The notes under the pieces: generated by a model
Told to the model about the DNA's origin: nothing
What the model saw: only the letters and a program-made list of their open reading frames with translations
The model's database searches: none
Program-made: the position numbers and the translations under genes
Origin: an uncultured Roseovarius sp.
GTDB taxonomy: Bacteria > Pseudomonadota > Alphaproteobacteria > Rhodobacterales > Rhodobacteraceae
Direction of reading: 5' to 3'
Length of the DNA: 64,000 nt
Assembly: GCA_947503145.1 (NCBI GenBank)
Contig: CANNCP010000001.1
Coordinates: 1-64,000 of the forward strand
In this document: one piece after another, positions 1 to 8,464 of the stretch
Position numbering within the stretch: the stretch's first letter is position 1
Layout: the number at the start of each line of letters is the position of its first letter

Positions 1-723
1 GGAACCCCGAAAGACCCCAAGACAAAATAAACCGGACGCGCTAAATATCAAGCGCCACCCGCCTAAATTGCCTCAATTTTTTCTTACCGTCTGATCCTCT
101 GGAGCGTCGCTCCGTTGTCCCTTCCGGCGTCCCGGTGTGCATCTCTGCGCCGCCGGTGAGGTGGGGTTTACGGTTTGCACTCCGGACCCGCAACCCCTTT
201 TTTCGGTAAACATCATCTTTTTTCCAATATCCCTATTTTTCCATGGAAAAGAGAGGGTTAGATGCCTGTAGTTTCCAAATTACCCCCTTTGGCGCAACTT
301 TGTTGCCGCGCTTACCAAGGGTCAAACCCAACATCTTGGGGGTCCCTTGCCGTCAGCACCCAGACTCGATGGGGATTCCCGCAGGTTTGCCCCCGACTCG
401 CCCCCCTGAACCAGTTCCGACTCGGATGTTTCCGTCTGAAATTTGCCGCTGATCGACTCGTTTTCGTGATTGCGGTCCGGCGATTCCCGCTTTGACCTGT
501 CTGCTTCCACCGGATTCGCCCGCCGACCGTCACTGATAAAGCGTTCCGCCTTAAACCTGAGATTCAGGTTTTTCGCGGAACGCTTTAGTGGAGCTGACAC
601 CCTATGCCGCCGGTTTTTGCGCCATCCAATTCACCCGCAATGCGAAAAGAGCCGGAATCGCGCGAATGCGGGTATGGGATCAAAGACCATGTCAATGCGA
701 GGCCAGTTCTCCGGCCTGCGCGG
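1..723. other. intergenic region without a convincing gene
   Basis: No reading frame here has a good ribosome binding site together with protein-like composition; the short frames overlap each other on both strands. What can be seen: an AT-rich start, a short palindrome GGAGCGTCGCTCC at 101-113, a GC-rich stretch at 100-200, and the long palindromic repeat at 538-586. The 3' end of the glutamate-synthase-like gene (minus strand) lies at 724. A small RNA or the tail of an upstream gene outside the window cannot be excluded. Confidence 0.5.
538..586. repeat. long palindromic intergenic repeat, copy 1
   Basis: The outer arms AAAGCGTTCCGC (538-549) and GCGGAACGCTTT (575-586) are perfect complements over 12 bases. 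The inner arms AAACCTGA (553-560) and TCAGGTTT (564-571) pair over 8 bases. The same outer core, and in part the inner AAACCTGA, recurs near 19329, 41941, 46030 and 47107. The element could fold as a cruciform or RNA hairpin; there is no T-run, so it is not a typical terminator. Confidence 0.75.
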
Positions 724-2217
724 TCACGGGTACAAGGCAGCGTCATGGCTGGGGCGGATCTGGTTCATCGGAACCGAGCTGCCATCGGCCTGGACAAGCC
801 GGACATGCCGCCGCCGCATCAGCCGCGGCTCGGCCACGCCGACCGAATGGGCGATGGTCTCTACTTCCTTGATGACAGACTTGGCATAGTTCGCGACCTT
901 CACGTACTTGTCCTCGACCACCAGCCCGCGTTGCAGGCCCGGATCGTGGGTGGTGATGCCCGTGGGGCAGGTGTTCTTGTTGCACTTGAGCGCCTGAATA
1001 CACCCCAGAGAGAACATGAAACCGCGCGCCGAGGTCACGATATCAGCGCCCGCGCAGATCGCCCAGGCAATCTCGCTTGGGTTGACCAGCTTGCCGCTGG
1101 CAATGATGCGAATGCGGTCCTTCAGCCCGTGCCGGTCGCGCAGATCGACCATGCGCGGCAGTGCGTCGCGAATGGGCATGCCCACCAGGTCGATCAGCGG
1201 CATCGGGGCCGCCCCGGTGCCGCCCTCGCCGCCATCGACAGTGATGAAATCCGGCGCGCTCTCTTCTCCGCGCTGGGTGATCAGATCAAAGAAGTCCTCC
1301 CATGCGTTGGACGCCCCCAGCACGACCTTGATCCCGACGGGCCGTCCCGTCACTTTGCGGACATGCCCGATCAGATCCAGCAGAGCGGCAAAGTTGTCGA
1401 CCTCCGGATACCGGTTTGGTGAAATGCTATCCTTTCCCTCCGGTATACCGCGAATGCTTGCGATCTCGGCGTTGACCTTCTCGCCCGGCAGGATGCCACC
1501 CTTGCCGGGCTTGGCGCCTTGCGCCAATTTCAACTCGATCATTTTCACATATGGGTTCTCACCCACTTCGCGCAGCTTTTCATCACTCAGGTTGCCGTCG
1601 TGATCGCGCACCCCATATTTCGCCGTCCCGATCTGATAGACAATGTCGCACCCGCCTTTCAGGTGATATGGTGACAATCCCCCCTCACCGGTGTTCAGCC
1701 AGATACCCGCCCTGGCCGCACCGCGGCTCAGGGCCTCAACCGCGGGGCGTGAAATCGCGCCATAACTCAAACCCGAGATATTAAAGATCGACTTGGCCAC
1801 ATATGGGATCGCGGCGTGCGGGCCAATCTGCATCGGGCTGGTCGAGGCGAACTGATCATCGAGCGGCGGAAAGGCAGCCGGGACGAAGATCGGCGTGCCG
1901 GGAATCGACAGACTGCGGGTCGACCCAAAAGCGACCGTGTTGCCGCCACCCTTAGCGGCATTGCCCACCCACTCGCGTTGCGCCCGGTTGAACGGCATCT
2001 CTTCGCGGTCCATGGCAAAGAAATACTGCCGGAAAAACTCTCCCAGCGTGGAAAACAGGTGCCGGAACCGCCCGATCACCGGATAGTTCCGCCGGATCGC
2101 ATCGCCGGTCTGCGTCCGGTCCAGTATGAACATGAAGACAACAACCAGAATGAAGGCGGCCAGCATCATCACGACACCGAGTGCGAGGAGCTCCAGTAGT
2201 TTGAATGCGAAGTTCAT
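724..2217 (-). CDS. membrane-anchored FMN-binding glutamate synthase family protein
   Basis: 497 residues. One membrane segment lies at about residues 8-33, followed by a glutamate-synthase-type FMN barrel. Motifs match those of the true GltB encoded at 57425-61957: KLAQGAKPGKGG against KVAQGAKPGEGG, GGEGGTGAAP against GHNGGTGASP, and the cysteine set CIQALKCNKNTCPTG against CIMVRQCQSNTCPVG, which binds a 3Fe-4S cluster in GltB. The amidotransferase domain and the C-terminal GXGXG domain of GltB are absent. The start at 2217 was chosen because AAGGA precedes it and the membrane helix then follows directly; an upstream in-frame start at 2319 has no such support. The family occurs widely as an orphan next to unrelated genes and its substrate is not established. 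Confidence 0.9.
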   Translation of the reverse strand: MNFAFKLLELLALGVVMMLAAFILVVVFMFILDRTQTGDAIRRNYPVIGRFRHLFSTLGEFFRQYFFAMDREEMPFNRAQREWVGNAAKGGGNTVAFGSTRSLSIPGTPIFVPAAFPPLDDQFASTSPMQIGPHAAIPYVAKSIFNISGLSYGAISRPAVEALSRGAARAGIWLNTGEGGLSPYHLKGGCDIVYQIGTAKYGVRDHDGNLSDEKLREVGENPYVKMIELKLAQGAKPGKGGILPGEKVNAEIASIRGIPEGKDSISPNRYPEVDNFAALLDLIGHVRKVTGRPVGIKVVLGASNAWEDFFDLITQRGEESAPDFITVDGGEGGTGAAPMPLIDLVGMPIRDALPRMVDLRDRHGLKDRIRIIASGKLVNPSEIAWAICAGADIVTSARGFMFSLGCIQALKCNKNTCPTGITTHDPGLQRGLVVEDKYVKVANYAKSVIKEVETIAHSVGVAEPRLMRRRHVRLVQADGSSVPMNQIRPSHDAALYP

Positions 2218-2418
2218 GATGCGCTTTTCCTTGGTCTTGGCAGTTGCCGGTATTCGTTTGCGATCCGCTTCTATCGTATATCCCGCATCAGTACACTGCG
2301 GATCGTGCGGCAGCCCCAAGGGGCCTGAATTCCGCCCGGCGCTGGTCAGAACAAGCGTTCTGCAAAACTTTCAGAAGCATGATTTTCTCACTCACCGCAC
2401 TTTGCCAGCCGCAGGAGA

Positions 2419-2544
2419 TTATCGTATTCCTCTGACAGCTTGGCGGTGCAGTTCGCTCTCTTTGTTCTCGCGCAGGATCACAAGGATGGCTGTGAAAAGT
2501 CCGAGGGCCGTGACCACATAGCTCAGCGCCTCCAGCCAGATCAT
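2419..2544 (-). CDS. possible 41-residue single-pass membrane protein
   Basis: An ATG preceded by an AAAGGCGAG-like ribosome site opens a 41-codon frame. A hydrophobic stretch at about residues 3-24 (WLEALSYVVTALGLFTAILV) is followed by a charged tail RENKESELHR. It starts 19 bases after the methyltransferase gene stop on the same strand and could be read from the same message. The function is unknown. Evidence is limited to the start signal, the helix and the position. Confidence 0.45.
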   Translation of the reverse strand: MIWLEALSYVVTALGLFTAILVILRENKESELHRQAVRGIR

Positions 2545-2562
2545 GCCGCTCGCCTTTCATGT

Positions 2563-3270
2563 CTACCGCTTGTGGATCACCGCCACCTGATCCTTGCGTT
2601 TCTTCTGATAACGCACGGGATGCACGATGCAGGCCGATATCTCGGGGATCAGCGCGTTAAAGTCATCGGCAATCGCCGGATCGGTATGGCTGAAGGTCCG
2701 GTTGTCGATGAAGGACCGCAGAAGCGCCGCGGTCTTGGTGATGCCCGGCACTTCGTATGGGTCCGGTTGCCAGCGTAGGTCCTCGATCACGTAGAGACCA
2801 CCGGATTTCAGCTTGGGGAATATATCCAGAAACGCGTTCTGCTGATGATGACTGGCGTGGCTGGCATCGTCGATCACGATATCGGGCGCCGCCATGTTCT
2901 GCATCGTCTTCGCAATCTCGGCGCGGTCGTCCATGTCGCAGCGGTGAAAGGTGAACCGCTCGTGTTTGAACCAGGAGAAATCCGATACATCCAGCCCGTG
3001 GATATTCGCCTTTGGGAAATACTCCAGCCACATCCGGATCGACGGCACATCCGTCGTCTCGCGATCCTTGTCAATGCCGTGCTCCGGCCCACCGATCAGC
3101 AGGCCCATCTCCAGAAAGTTGATCTTGCGCCGCCGGTAGGGGTGAAAGAGCATGTGGTAAAGCTCGGTATACCGGTGCTTGATCGATCCCTTGTCCGATC
3201 CGTAGCGATCCGCCAGATCGGTCAGGTTCTCGTTCTTGGCTCTCATCGGGGTAAGTCCTGCATCTGACAT
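2563..3270 (-). CDS. class I SAM-dependent methyltransferase
   Basis: 235 residues. The sequence DLADRYGSDKGS...YTELYHMLFHPYR near residues 17-45 is typical of macrocin O-methyltransferase/MycE-like enzymes. It is followed by a Rossmann first strand and glycine loop (NFLEMGLLIGG), an acidic residue after the second strand (NIHGLDVS), and the motif PDIVIDDASHASHHQQNAF, in which Asp/His residues may bind a metal. YVIEDLRWQ follows. Family members methylate sugar or polyketide hydroxyls with SAM. The gene sits 12 bases after the glycosyltransferase-like gene at 3282-4142, so a role in modifying a surface sugar is a reasonable inference. The start may instead be the internal ATG at 3246, which has AGGA at better spacing. 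Confidence 0.8.
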   Translation of the reverse strand: MSDAGLTPMRAKNENLTDLADRYGSDKGSIKHRYTELYHMLFHPYRRRKINFLEMGLLIGGPEHGIDKDRETTDVPSIRMWLEYFPKANIHGLDVSDFSWFKHERFTFHRCDMDDRAEIAKTMQNMAAPDIVIDDASHASHHQQNAFLDIFPKLKSGGLYVIEDLRWQPDPYEVPGITKTAALLRSFIDNRTFSHTDPAIADDFNALIPEISACIVHPVRYQKKRKDQVAVIHKR

Positions 3271-3281
3271 GGCTCTGCCAC

Positions 3282-4142
3282 TTATAGCTCTGCTGCGTCT
3301 GCTTTGTCTTTCTTGCTGAACACCGGTGCGCCCAGCGGGTCGATCCCGTGTTTTTTCAGCAGCGCGTCGATCAGCCCGCCCTCATCTGGCAACCCATCCG
3401 GGCGGCTGGCCAGAAACTCGCGGATACGGCGACCATAGAGGTGAATGGATGTGCTGCGCTCGGTCAGGCACTTCTCGGCAGCCTTGCGGCCCCCGGCCTT
3501 GACCATCTTGCGGCGCATCTCGAACGGCACGGGATAGAGCACATCGCGCCCCAAGGCATATTTGTCCTCTCCGGTCCGCTGCACCCAGGCGGTGACCGCA
3601 TGCGGCCCCCAGACCCCCCAGGGCAGGTCGCTGACATGCACCGGCGTGCCTGCGTCAGCCTGCGCCCTCAGCTTGGCGCGGGCGCCGTCACTGTACCAGA
3701 ACGGGATTCCGTATTCATCCTCGGTCATTGCCAGCAGACCCGCCAGTGCAGGGCTGTCCGACGGCAGGCCCAGAACGCCACCGTTGATATGATGCTCGCT
3801 CTCCCAGCCATAATAGTGGCCGGTCTCGGTCTCGAACGGTTTCAGACAATAGGCGTCGGTATCCGCCCAGATCGTGCGCGCCGATTTGGTCAGCAGGTGA
3901 TAACGGAACACATCAGAGAAGAGCGCAAGGCTCCCGGTGCGTCCGTGCTGGATGAAATTATCGCGCTTGAGAATGGCATCGCCATGCACCACCTTGGCGC
4001 CCTCGGGCACATTCGAGACCGGCCCGTAGTGATAGAGCGTCGCCTCGTGGCCCGCGTCCAGGAACGACTGCACGCACAGCTGTTCGACATAGCTCAGCGG
4101 GCCTTCGACCCACAGCATCGCAATATGGTGTAGCTTACTCAT
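3282..4142 (-). CDS. glycosyltransferase-like protein (DXD sugar-binding type)
   Basis: 286 residues. It begins HHIAMLWVEGPLSYVEQLCVQSFLDAGHEATLY, which resembles the capsular polysaccharide / alpha-1,4-glycosyltransferase group. The segment ALFSDVFRYHLLTKSARTIWADTDAYCLKPF carries the DXD-type metal and nucleotide-sugar motif (DTD near residue 96). INGGVLGLP and SIHLYGRRIREF fit the same family. The start at 4142 was chosen because the homologous part begins there; the longer frame to 4298 adds cysteine-rich sequence without similarity. The acceptor is unknown. It is followed closely by the methyltransferase gene, probably in one transcript. Confidence 0.75.
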   Translation of the reverse strand: MSKLHHIAMLWVEGPLSYVEQLCVQSFLDAGHEATLYHYGPVSNVPEGAKVVHGDAILKRDNFIQHGRTGSLALFSDVFRYHLLTKSARTIWADTDAYCLKPFETETGHYYGWESEHHINGGVLGLPSDSPALAGLLAMTEDEYGIPFWYSDGARAKLRAQADAGTPVHVSDLPWGVWGPHAVTAWVQRTGEDKYALGRDVLYPVPFEMRRKMVKAGGRKAAEKCLTERSTSIHLYGRRIREFLASRPDGLPDEGGLIDALLKKHGIDPLGAPVFSKKDKADAAEL

Positions 4143-4355
4143 CAGGTGGGACTGCCCCCGCTTGCCTAAAACTGCCTCATGCACGCCCGTTTTCGGGTCT
4201 TTGCTCTGCACACAGCCTAGCCCGTCGCCAATATTCGCGCAATCATGCATCGCAGTGCAAACGTGACACGATACATGAAATCCAGGATTTATCTGCAAAA
4301 TCGATTCACGCAGACCATATTTACGGTTACCAATTGCTTAACACCCGCGATCAGC

Positions 4356-4493
4356 ATGAGCAGCCAACCGATTACACCGCTATCCTTTTGCGTGATGCCT
4401 TCACGCTTTTAGCGCCGTAATACGCCTCGTGGTTTTGCCGATTGGGACGATGCGGCAAAAACTGCATTCGATGATGGCACGTTATTCTACGAC
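4356..4493 (+). other. open-looking leader with an in-frame TAG before a glycosyltransferase gene
   Basis: An ATG at 4356 is in frame with the gene starting at 4494 but meets TAG at 4410-4412. After this stop the frame continues open (RNTPRGFADWDDAAKTAF...) with protein-like composition and joins the gene without an ATG. Between the TAG and 4494 the only plausible start codon is the GTG at 4494. Either translation starts at 4494 or the 5' end has been damaged by a nonsense mutation or frameshift. Confidence 0.45.
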
Positions 4494-5471
4494 GTGTTCC
4501 AATCGAGCATGCCCGGCACAATCTATGCCGTCGGCCCCCCATTGAAACGGATCTTTCGACGGTTCCTTAATCGCGCGCAACTGACGCTAGATGGCGTACC
4601 CGCCACCATGCGCGAGATCAGTCAATCACGCCGCGCCTCGATGATCGAGATTTCGGCCCCCGTCAATAATCCGCGCGCCCTTGGGATCGCCCACCCGCAC
4701 CTGTCTTTCAACATCTCGATCAGTTCCTCACAACTGCATCGCTATGCCGGGACGCGCTCGATGTTCACGCTAACCCGCAACAATACGCTGGATTGGGTGC
4801 GCGACTGGGCGCGATTTCATGTCGAAACACAAGGCGTGGACTCGATCATCCTGTTTGACAATGCCTCCGACATTTACAACGCGGATGCGTTGGCCGAGGT
4901 GCTGGACAATATCAACGGGCTCCGGGCGTTCGATGTCGTGTCCGCCCCGTTTCAATATGGCCCCGTCGGATTGGGCCGTGAACTGACCAGCGCGCGGTAT
5001 CTGCAATTCGGCGTGTTCGAGATCGCCCGCCTGCGGTTTCTTCAGGATGCGGCGGGCGTGTTGAATATGGACATAGACGAGATGACCCACAGCCCCGACA
5101 GCACTACGGTGTTTGAGGCCGCCGCTGACAATGACGCCGGCTTTCTCACCCTGCCGGGCAGGTGGCGCTACCCCGAGCCGGGCGCACCAATGTTGCATGG
5201 CACGCACACCCTGCGCCAATCAGGCGAGGAAGAGTCGATGTACCCCAAATGGTGCCTCATCCCCAAAGGTCCGCAGCTGGGCAAAAGCTGGCGCACCCAT
5301 GGGATCAAGGGCCTGCCGGACCAGACGCAGGACGGGTTCGGTTTTTTCCACTGCCGGATGATTTCCGAAAACTGGCATTACGACCGCTCGGAATATACCG
5401 AAATGGCGCTGGAACCCGATCCGTTGGCGCAGGCCGTCATGGCCTCAACCCTCAAGGACGCAGCAGCGTAA
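4494..5471 (+). CDS. glycosyltransferase-like protein, GT2/GT92 type
   Basis: 325 residues from the GTG at 4494. The segment MFTLTRNNTLDWVRDWARFHVETQGVDSIILFDNAS (about residues 86-121) resembles the opening of GT-A fold enzymes that act on surface sugars and matches the C-terminal half of the fusion protein at 6389-8464 (MKNEGPFMLEWVAYNRAIG). NMDIDEM near residue 190 is the DXD-like motif. The acceptor and donor are unknown. Its 3' end overlaps that of the opposite-strand sulfotransferase-like gene by 20 bases. The 5' end is uncertain because coding-like sequence continues upstream as far as a TAG at 4410. Confidence 0.7.
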   Translation: MFQSSMPGTIYAVGPPLKRIFRRFLNRAQLTLDGVPATMREISQSRRASMIEISAPVNNPRALGIAHPHLSFNISISSSQLHRYAGTRSMFTLTRNNTLDWVRDWARFHVETQGVDSIILFDNASDIYNADALAEVLDNINGLRAFDVVSAPFQYGPVGLGRELTSARYLQFGVFEIARLRFLQDAAGVLNMDIDEMTHSPDSTTVFEAAADNDAGFLTLPGRWRYPEPGAPMLHGTHTLRQSGEEESMYPKWCLIPKGPQLGKSWRTHGIKGLPDQTQDGFGFFHCRMISENWHYDRSEYTEMALEPDPLAQAVMASTLKDAAA

Positions 5472-6384
5472 CCCGCTTGCGCATCGTGATTTCCTTGATG
5501 TCCTTGTCGTAAATCCGCCCCAGATGTGCACGCTCGGCCTCTGTCCAGGGATCATACCCCGGATAATCCGGCCCGCGCGGATAGGCATCCTGTATTTCCA
5601 CCCGCCGTGCCAGCGCCGCTTCGCCGCCGGATCGCTCGATCTCCATCAGCAACTCCTGCACCGCGCGGTGACTGGCCGAAGGTCGGCCGCGCTTGCGTTT
5701 GGGGGTGACCAGATCGCCCACCTCCACTGCGTCGCCAATCAGGTTGCTGACCACCCGGTCCGACAACCCGCCAAAATCCTCGTGTCGCCAGACGGTCATC
5801 TGCGCGTCGGGAAAGCAGCTGAGCACCAGATCGATGAAGCCCGTCCAGCTGGGCAGGTTCGACAGCACCGCACGTTTCATCTGCGCTTCCGGGATCACTT
5901 TGTCGCCCTGCGCAGACCGCAAAAATTCAACAAAGGTCGAGGCAAAGAAATCCGCATAGTGGCGGATTGCGATATGCACCTCCGTCACCGGGTAGGGGAT
6001 GTTTTGGGCAAAGATCGGCAGCAGCGTCTCGCGCCGGTTATAAAGAAGACCCGAGCGCACGCAGTGCCCGCTATGGCCCGGCATGTTCTCGTCCGACAGC
6101 ACGATACGTTCGCCCGCGCCTGCGCCGATCTTGTCAAAGAAGTTCTTTGCCTTTTGCGCCAGCACGTCATCCGGCATCTTGGTCTTGTAGCCCAACCCCA
6201 GCTTTTGATAGCCGTTGAGCTGCGTGGGAAAGGTGTATTCCTTGCGCGTATCGCGATGATGCACGTAATAAACGCCGCGCTTTTTCAGCCGCCCTGCGTT
6301 GCGTTGCAAGATTGCCTGGATATGGCTCGTGGCGGTTTTGTGTACTCCGCCATGCATCACCACGTAGGGCATGCCCTTGGACAT
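5452..6384 (-). CDS. sulfotransferase-like protein
   Basis: 310 residues. The N-terminal VVMHGGVHKTATSHIQAIL (residues 7-25) matches the PAPS 5'-phosphosulfate-binding loop of sulfotransferase-fold proteins (compare HxGLHKTGTTxIQ). The later AIRHYADFFASTFVEFLR contains the Arg and Ser region that usually contacts the 3'-phosphate. The product would transfer sulfate, probably to a surface glycan. This is inferred from the neighbouring glycosyltransferase genes. It starts four bases after the stop of the fusion gene at 6389-8464, so the two are probably co-transcribed and translationally coupled. Confidence 0.7.
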   Translation of the reverse strand: MSKGMPYVVMHGGVHKTATSHIQAILQRNAGRLKKRGVYYVHHRDTRKEYTFPTQLNGYQKLGLGYKTKMPDDVLAQKAKNFFDKIGAGAGERIVLSDENMPGHSGHCVRSGLLYNRRETLLPIFAQNIPYPVTEVHIAIRHYADFFASTFVEFLRSAQGDKVIPEAQMKRAVLSNLPSWTGFIDLVLSCFPDAQMTVWRHEDFGGLSDRVVSNLIGDAVEVGDLVTPKRKRGRPSASHRAVQELLMEIERSGGEAALARRVEIQDAYPRGPDYPGYDPWTEAERAHLGRIYDKDIKEITMRKRVTLLRP

Positions 6385-6388
6385 ATCC

Positions 6389-8464
6389 CTAACCTGTCTG
6401 CAGTTCGGGAGCGGCGTTGATCGCCATGATCTGCTCGCGGAACGTGTCCCAGCCGTCGCGCTCGCGCAGTGCGTCGATCTTGCCCCGGTGCCAGTCGATG
6501 GCGCTACGGTGCAGCTTCGCCAGCTCCGGGTCTTTCAGCAGCTTGGCCATCTCGCGACGCAGGCCGGGCAGGCGCGCATGGATCGAGGTATCGCGCTCGA
6601 TATTGTAATTCATGTTCGACCAATAGGTGATGCCCTGATCGTCGCCCACATGGTTGGTCCGGCCCCGGTCGCGCTTGACCAGGAAGCTGTCGACCGAGCG
6701 GACGGCATAATGGTGCAACCGCGCATAATCGTGACTGAAGCCCTCGAACGCCTTCCATCCCTGTTGCAGGTAAAGATCCGGCATCGGATTACCACCCGCA
6801 TCGACCCAGGCCACATCGCCACGATCCAGATGGAACGCGGGCCGGTGAATGCGCAGCTTGATCAGCCGGTCGTTATTGCGCACCAGCGTCTTCATCCCCA
6901 GCGCGCGGTAATTGGGATACTCGTGTTCGCCGCAGCAGCGGTCGAACTGCTCGATCACCGGCTTGTCCTCATAGGCCAGCTGCCCGCTGTTGCCGAACAG
7001 CTTCCAACAGACCGAGATCGCATCGGCATCACCCACGGCGGCAAAGAGGTCGTCGAGCCGCCCCTTGCCGACGCGGATGTTCAGAAACTCATCGCAATCG
7101 GCGCAGATCAGCCAATCGGCCTGTCGCACCATTTCCTGTTTGCCTGCATCCTTCAGCGCCGAGCGTTGCGGGCTGCCGCCGGGTTTGAACGGGTTCTGCC
7201 GGTGCTGGGCCAGCCCCATCTCCTCCAGCCGCTTGGCAATCAGGTCGGTGCCGTCGTCGCAATCGTTGGTGTAGATCAGGAAATCAGTGAACCCGATGGC
7301 GCGGTTATAGGCCACCCATTCCAGCATGAACGGGCCTTCGTTCTTCATCGTCGTCACGATGACCCGGCGATCCTTGGCCTGTCTGGCGGGCGCTTTGCCT
7401 CCTGCATTGGCGGGCGCGATGATCCGCGCCATTGGACCATCAACCGGTGGCTTGGCTGATTTGATCTTGGGCTGCGTCTTGATGTCGGCCTGCGCCTCGG
7501 GGCTGGGCGTGTCGGCGGCGGGCCTTGTGGCAGTATCGGGCGCAGCCTGTGGCGGCACTTGGCCCTCGGCCTCGGCCTCTTCGGCCAGACGACGTTTACG
7601 TTTGCGCAGCCGACGGCGAAATACCTGGTCGAAATGCCCCGCCAGTTCCTCGCGGCCCTTTTCGCGGAAATATTCCGAAACCGATCCGCGATACCACGGC
7701 AGGTTCCGCCGCGCACGGTAGAGCCGGTAAAACTCCGCCTCGGTCAGTTCATCAAAGATCGCATGATGCATCACCGCCTTCAGCGCGCCGATCTTGCGCA
7801 TGAAAACCGCTGTCTTGTGGGCCGAGAACCAGCATTTGAAGATGCGGATATTGTCACCGCTGAACCGGTCCACATGCTGTTGGTCAAGCTCGTGATAGGG
7901 ATCATAGAACACATTCACCCGCCCTGCCCCGGCGGTCAGCGTAGCCCCGTCGGCCAGCGGCAGGGTCCAATCCTGACGGCGACCGTTTTCATACCGCGTC
8001 TCCCACGGTATCAGATCCGGGTCGAGCGTCGTCTGCGGATTGATTGCCACCACATGCGCGCCCGGCACCAGCGACGAAAAGGCAAGCGAGGCGTAGCCAC
8101 CCATCGACACACCGGCAAAGACGACACGTTTGTACCCGTCAAAAAATCCCTGCGCCGCAAGCCCCTCGAACCGCTTGATCAGATCTGCATCGCGATACCA
8201 GTCGCTGACATGGGCCATGATCCCCAGATGCGACAGGCTGCTGTCCTGCGCAAACTTGTAGGCCCACGGCTCGCGCGTGACGGACTCGTCATTGACGTTA
8301 CTCAGATTGTCGAACGTCACCAGCAGCCGGTCACTGGGGCGCTTCACGAACATCAGCGAATGCCGCAGGTTTTTCTCGAAAAATCCCTCACCCTCGGCAC
8401 CCGGACGCAGATCATGCAGCCAAAGCGGGGTCTCGGGAGACGTGTCTGGAGCCTGTTCTGTCAT
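6389..8464 (-). CDS. alpha/beta-hydrolase-like domain fused to a GT2/GT92-type glycosyltransferase
   Basis: 691 residues. Residues 1-270 resemble an alpha/beta hydrolase: VVFAGVSMGGYASLAFS contains a GXSXGG nucleophile elbow near residue 135. A basic coiled linker (RRRLRKRKRRLAEEAEAEG, near residue 300) and a Pro/Ala-rich stretch follow. From about residue 385, RRVIVTTMKNEGPFMLEWVAYNRAIGFTDFLIYTND begins a GT-A glycosyltransferase, with ICADCDEFLNI as the DXD motif and HRPAFHL and YARLHHYAVRSVDSFLVKR typical of GT92/DUF23-like enzymes. The start MTEQ at 8464 was preferred to 8575 because homology begins there. It may add and trim or acylate a surface sugar; that role is inference. Confidence 0.75.
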   Translation of the reverse strand: MTEQAPDTSPETPLWLHDLRPGAEGEGFFEKNLRHSLMFVKRPSDRLLVTFDNLSNVNDESVTREPWAYKFAQDSSLSHLGIMAHVSDWYRDADLIKRFEGLAAQGFFDGYKRVVFAGVSMGGYASLAFSSLVPGAHVVAINPQTTLDPDLIPWETRYENGRRQDWTLPLADGATLTAGAGRVNVFYDPYHELDQQHVDRFSGDNIRIFKCWFSAHKTAVFMRKIGALKAVMHHAIFDELTEAEFYRLYRARRNLPWYRGSVSEYFREKGREELAGHFDQVFRRRLRKRKRRLAEEAEAEGQVPPQAAPDTATRPAADTPSPEAQADIKTQPKIKSAKPPVDGPMARIIAPANAGGKAPARQAKDRRVIVTTMKNEGPFMLEWVAYNRAIGFTDFLIYTNDCDDGTDLIAKRLEEMGLAQHRQNPFKPGGSPQRSALKDAGKQEMVRQADWLICADCDEFLNIRVGKGRLDDLFAAVGDADAISVCWKLFGNSGQLAYEDKPVIEQFDRCCGEHEYPNYRALGMKTLVRNNDRLIKLRIHRPAFHLDRGDVAWVDAGGNPMPDLYLQQGWKAFEGFSHDYARLHHYAVRSVDSFLVKRDRGRTNHVGDDQGITYWSNMNYNIERDTSIHARLPGLRREMAKLLKDPELAKLHRSAIDWHRGKIDALRERDGWDTFREQIMAINAAPELQTG

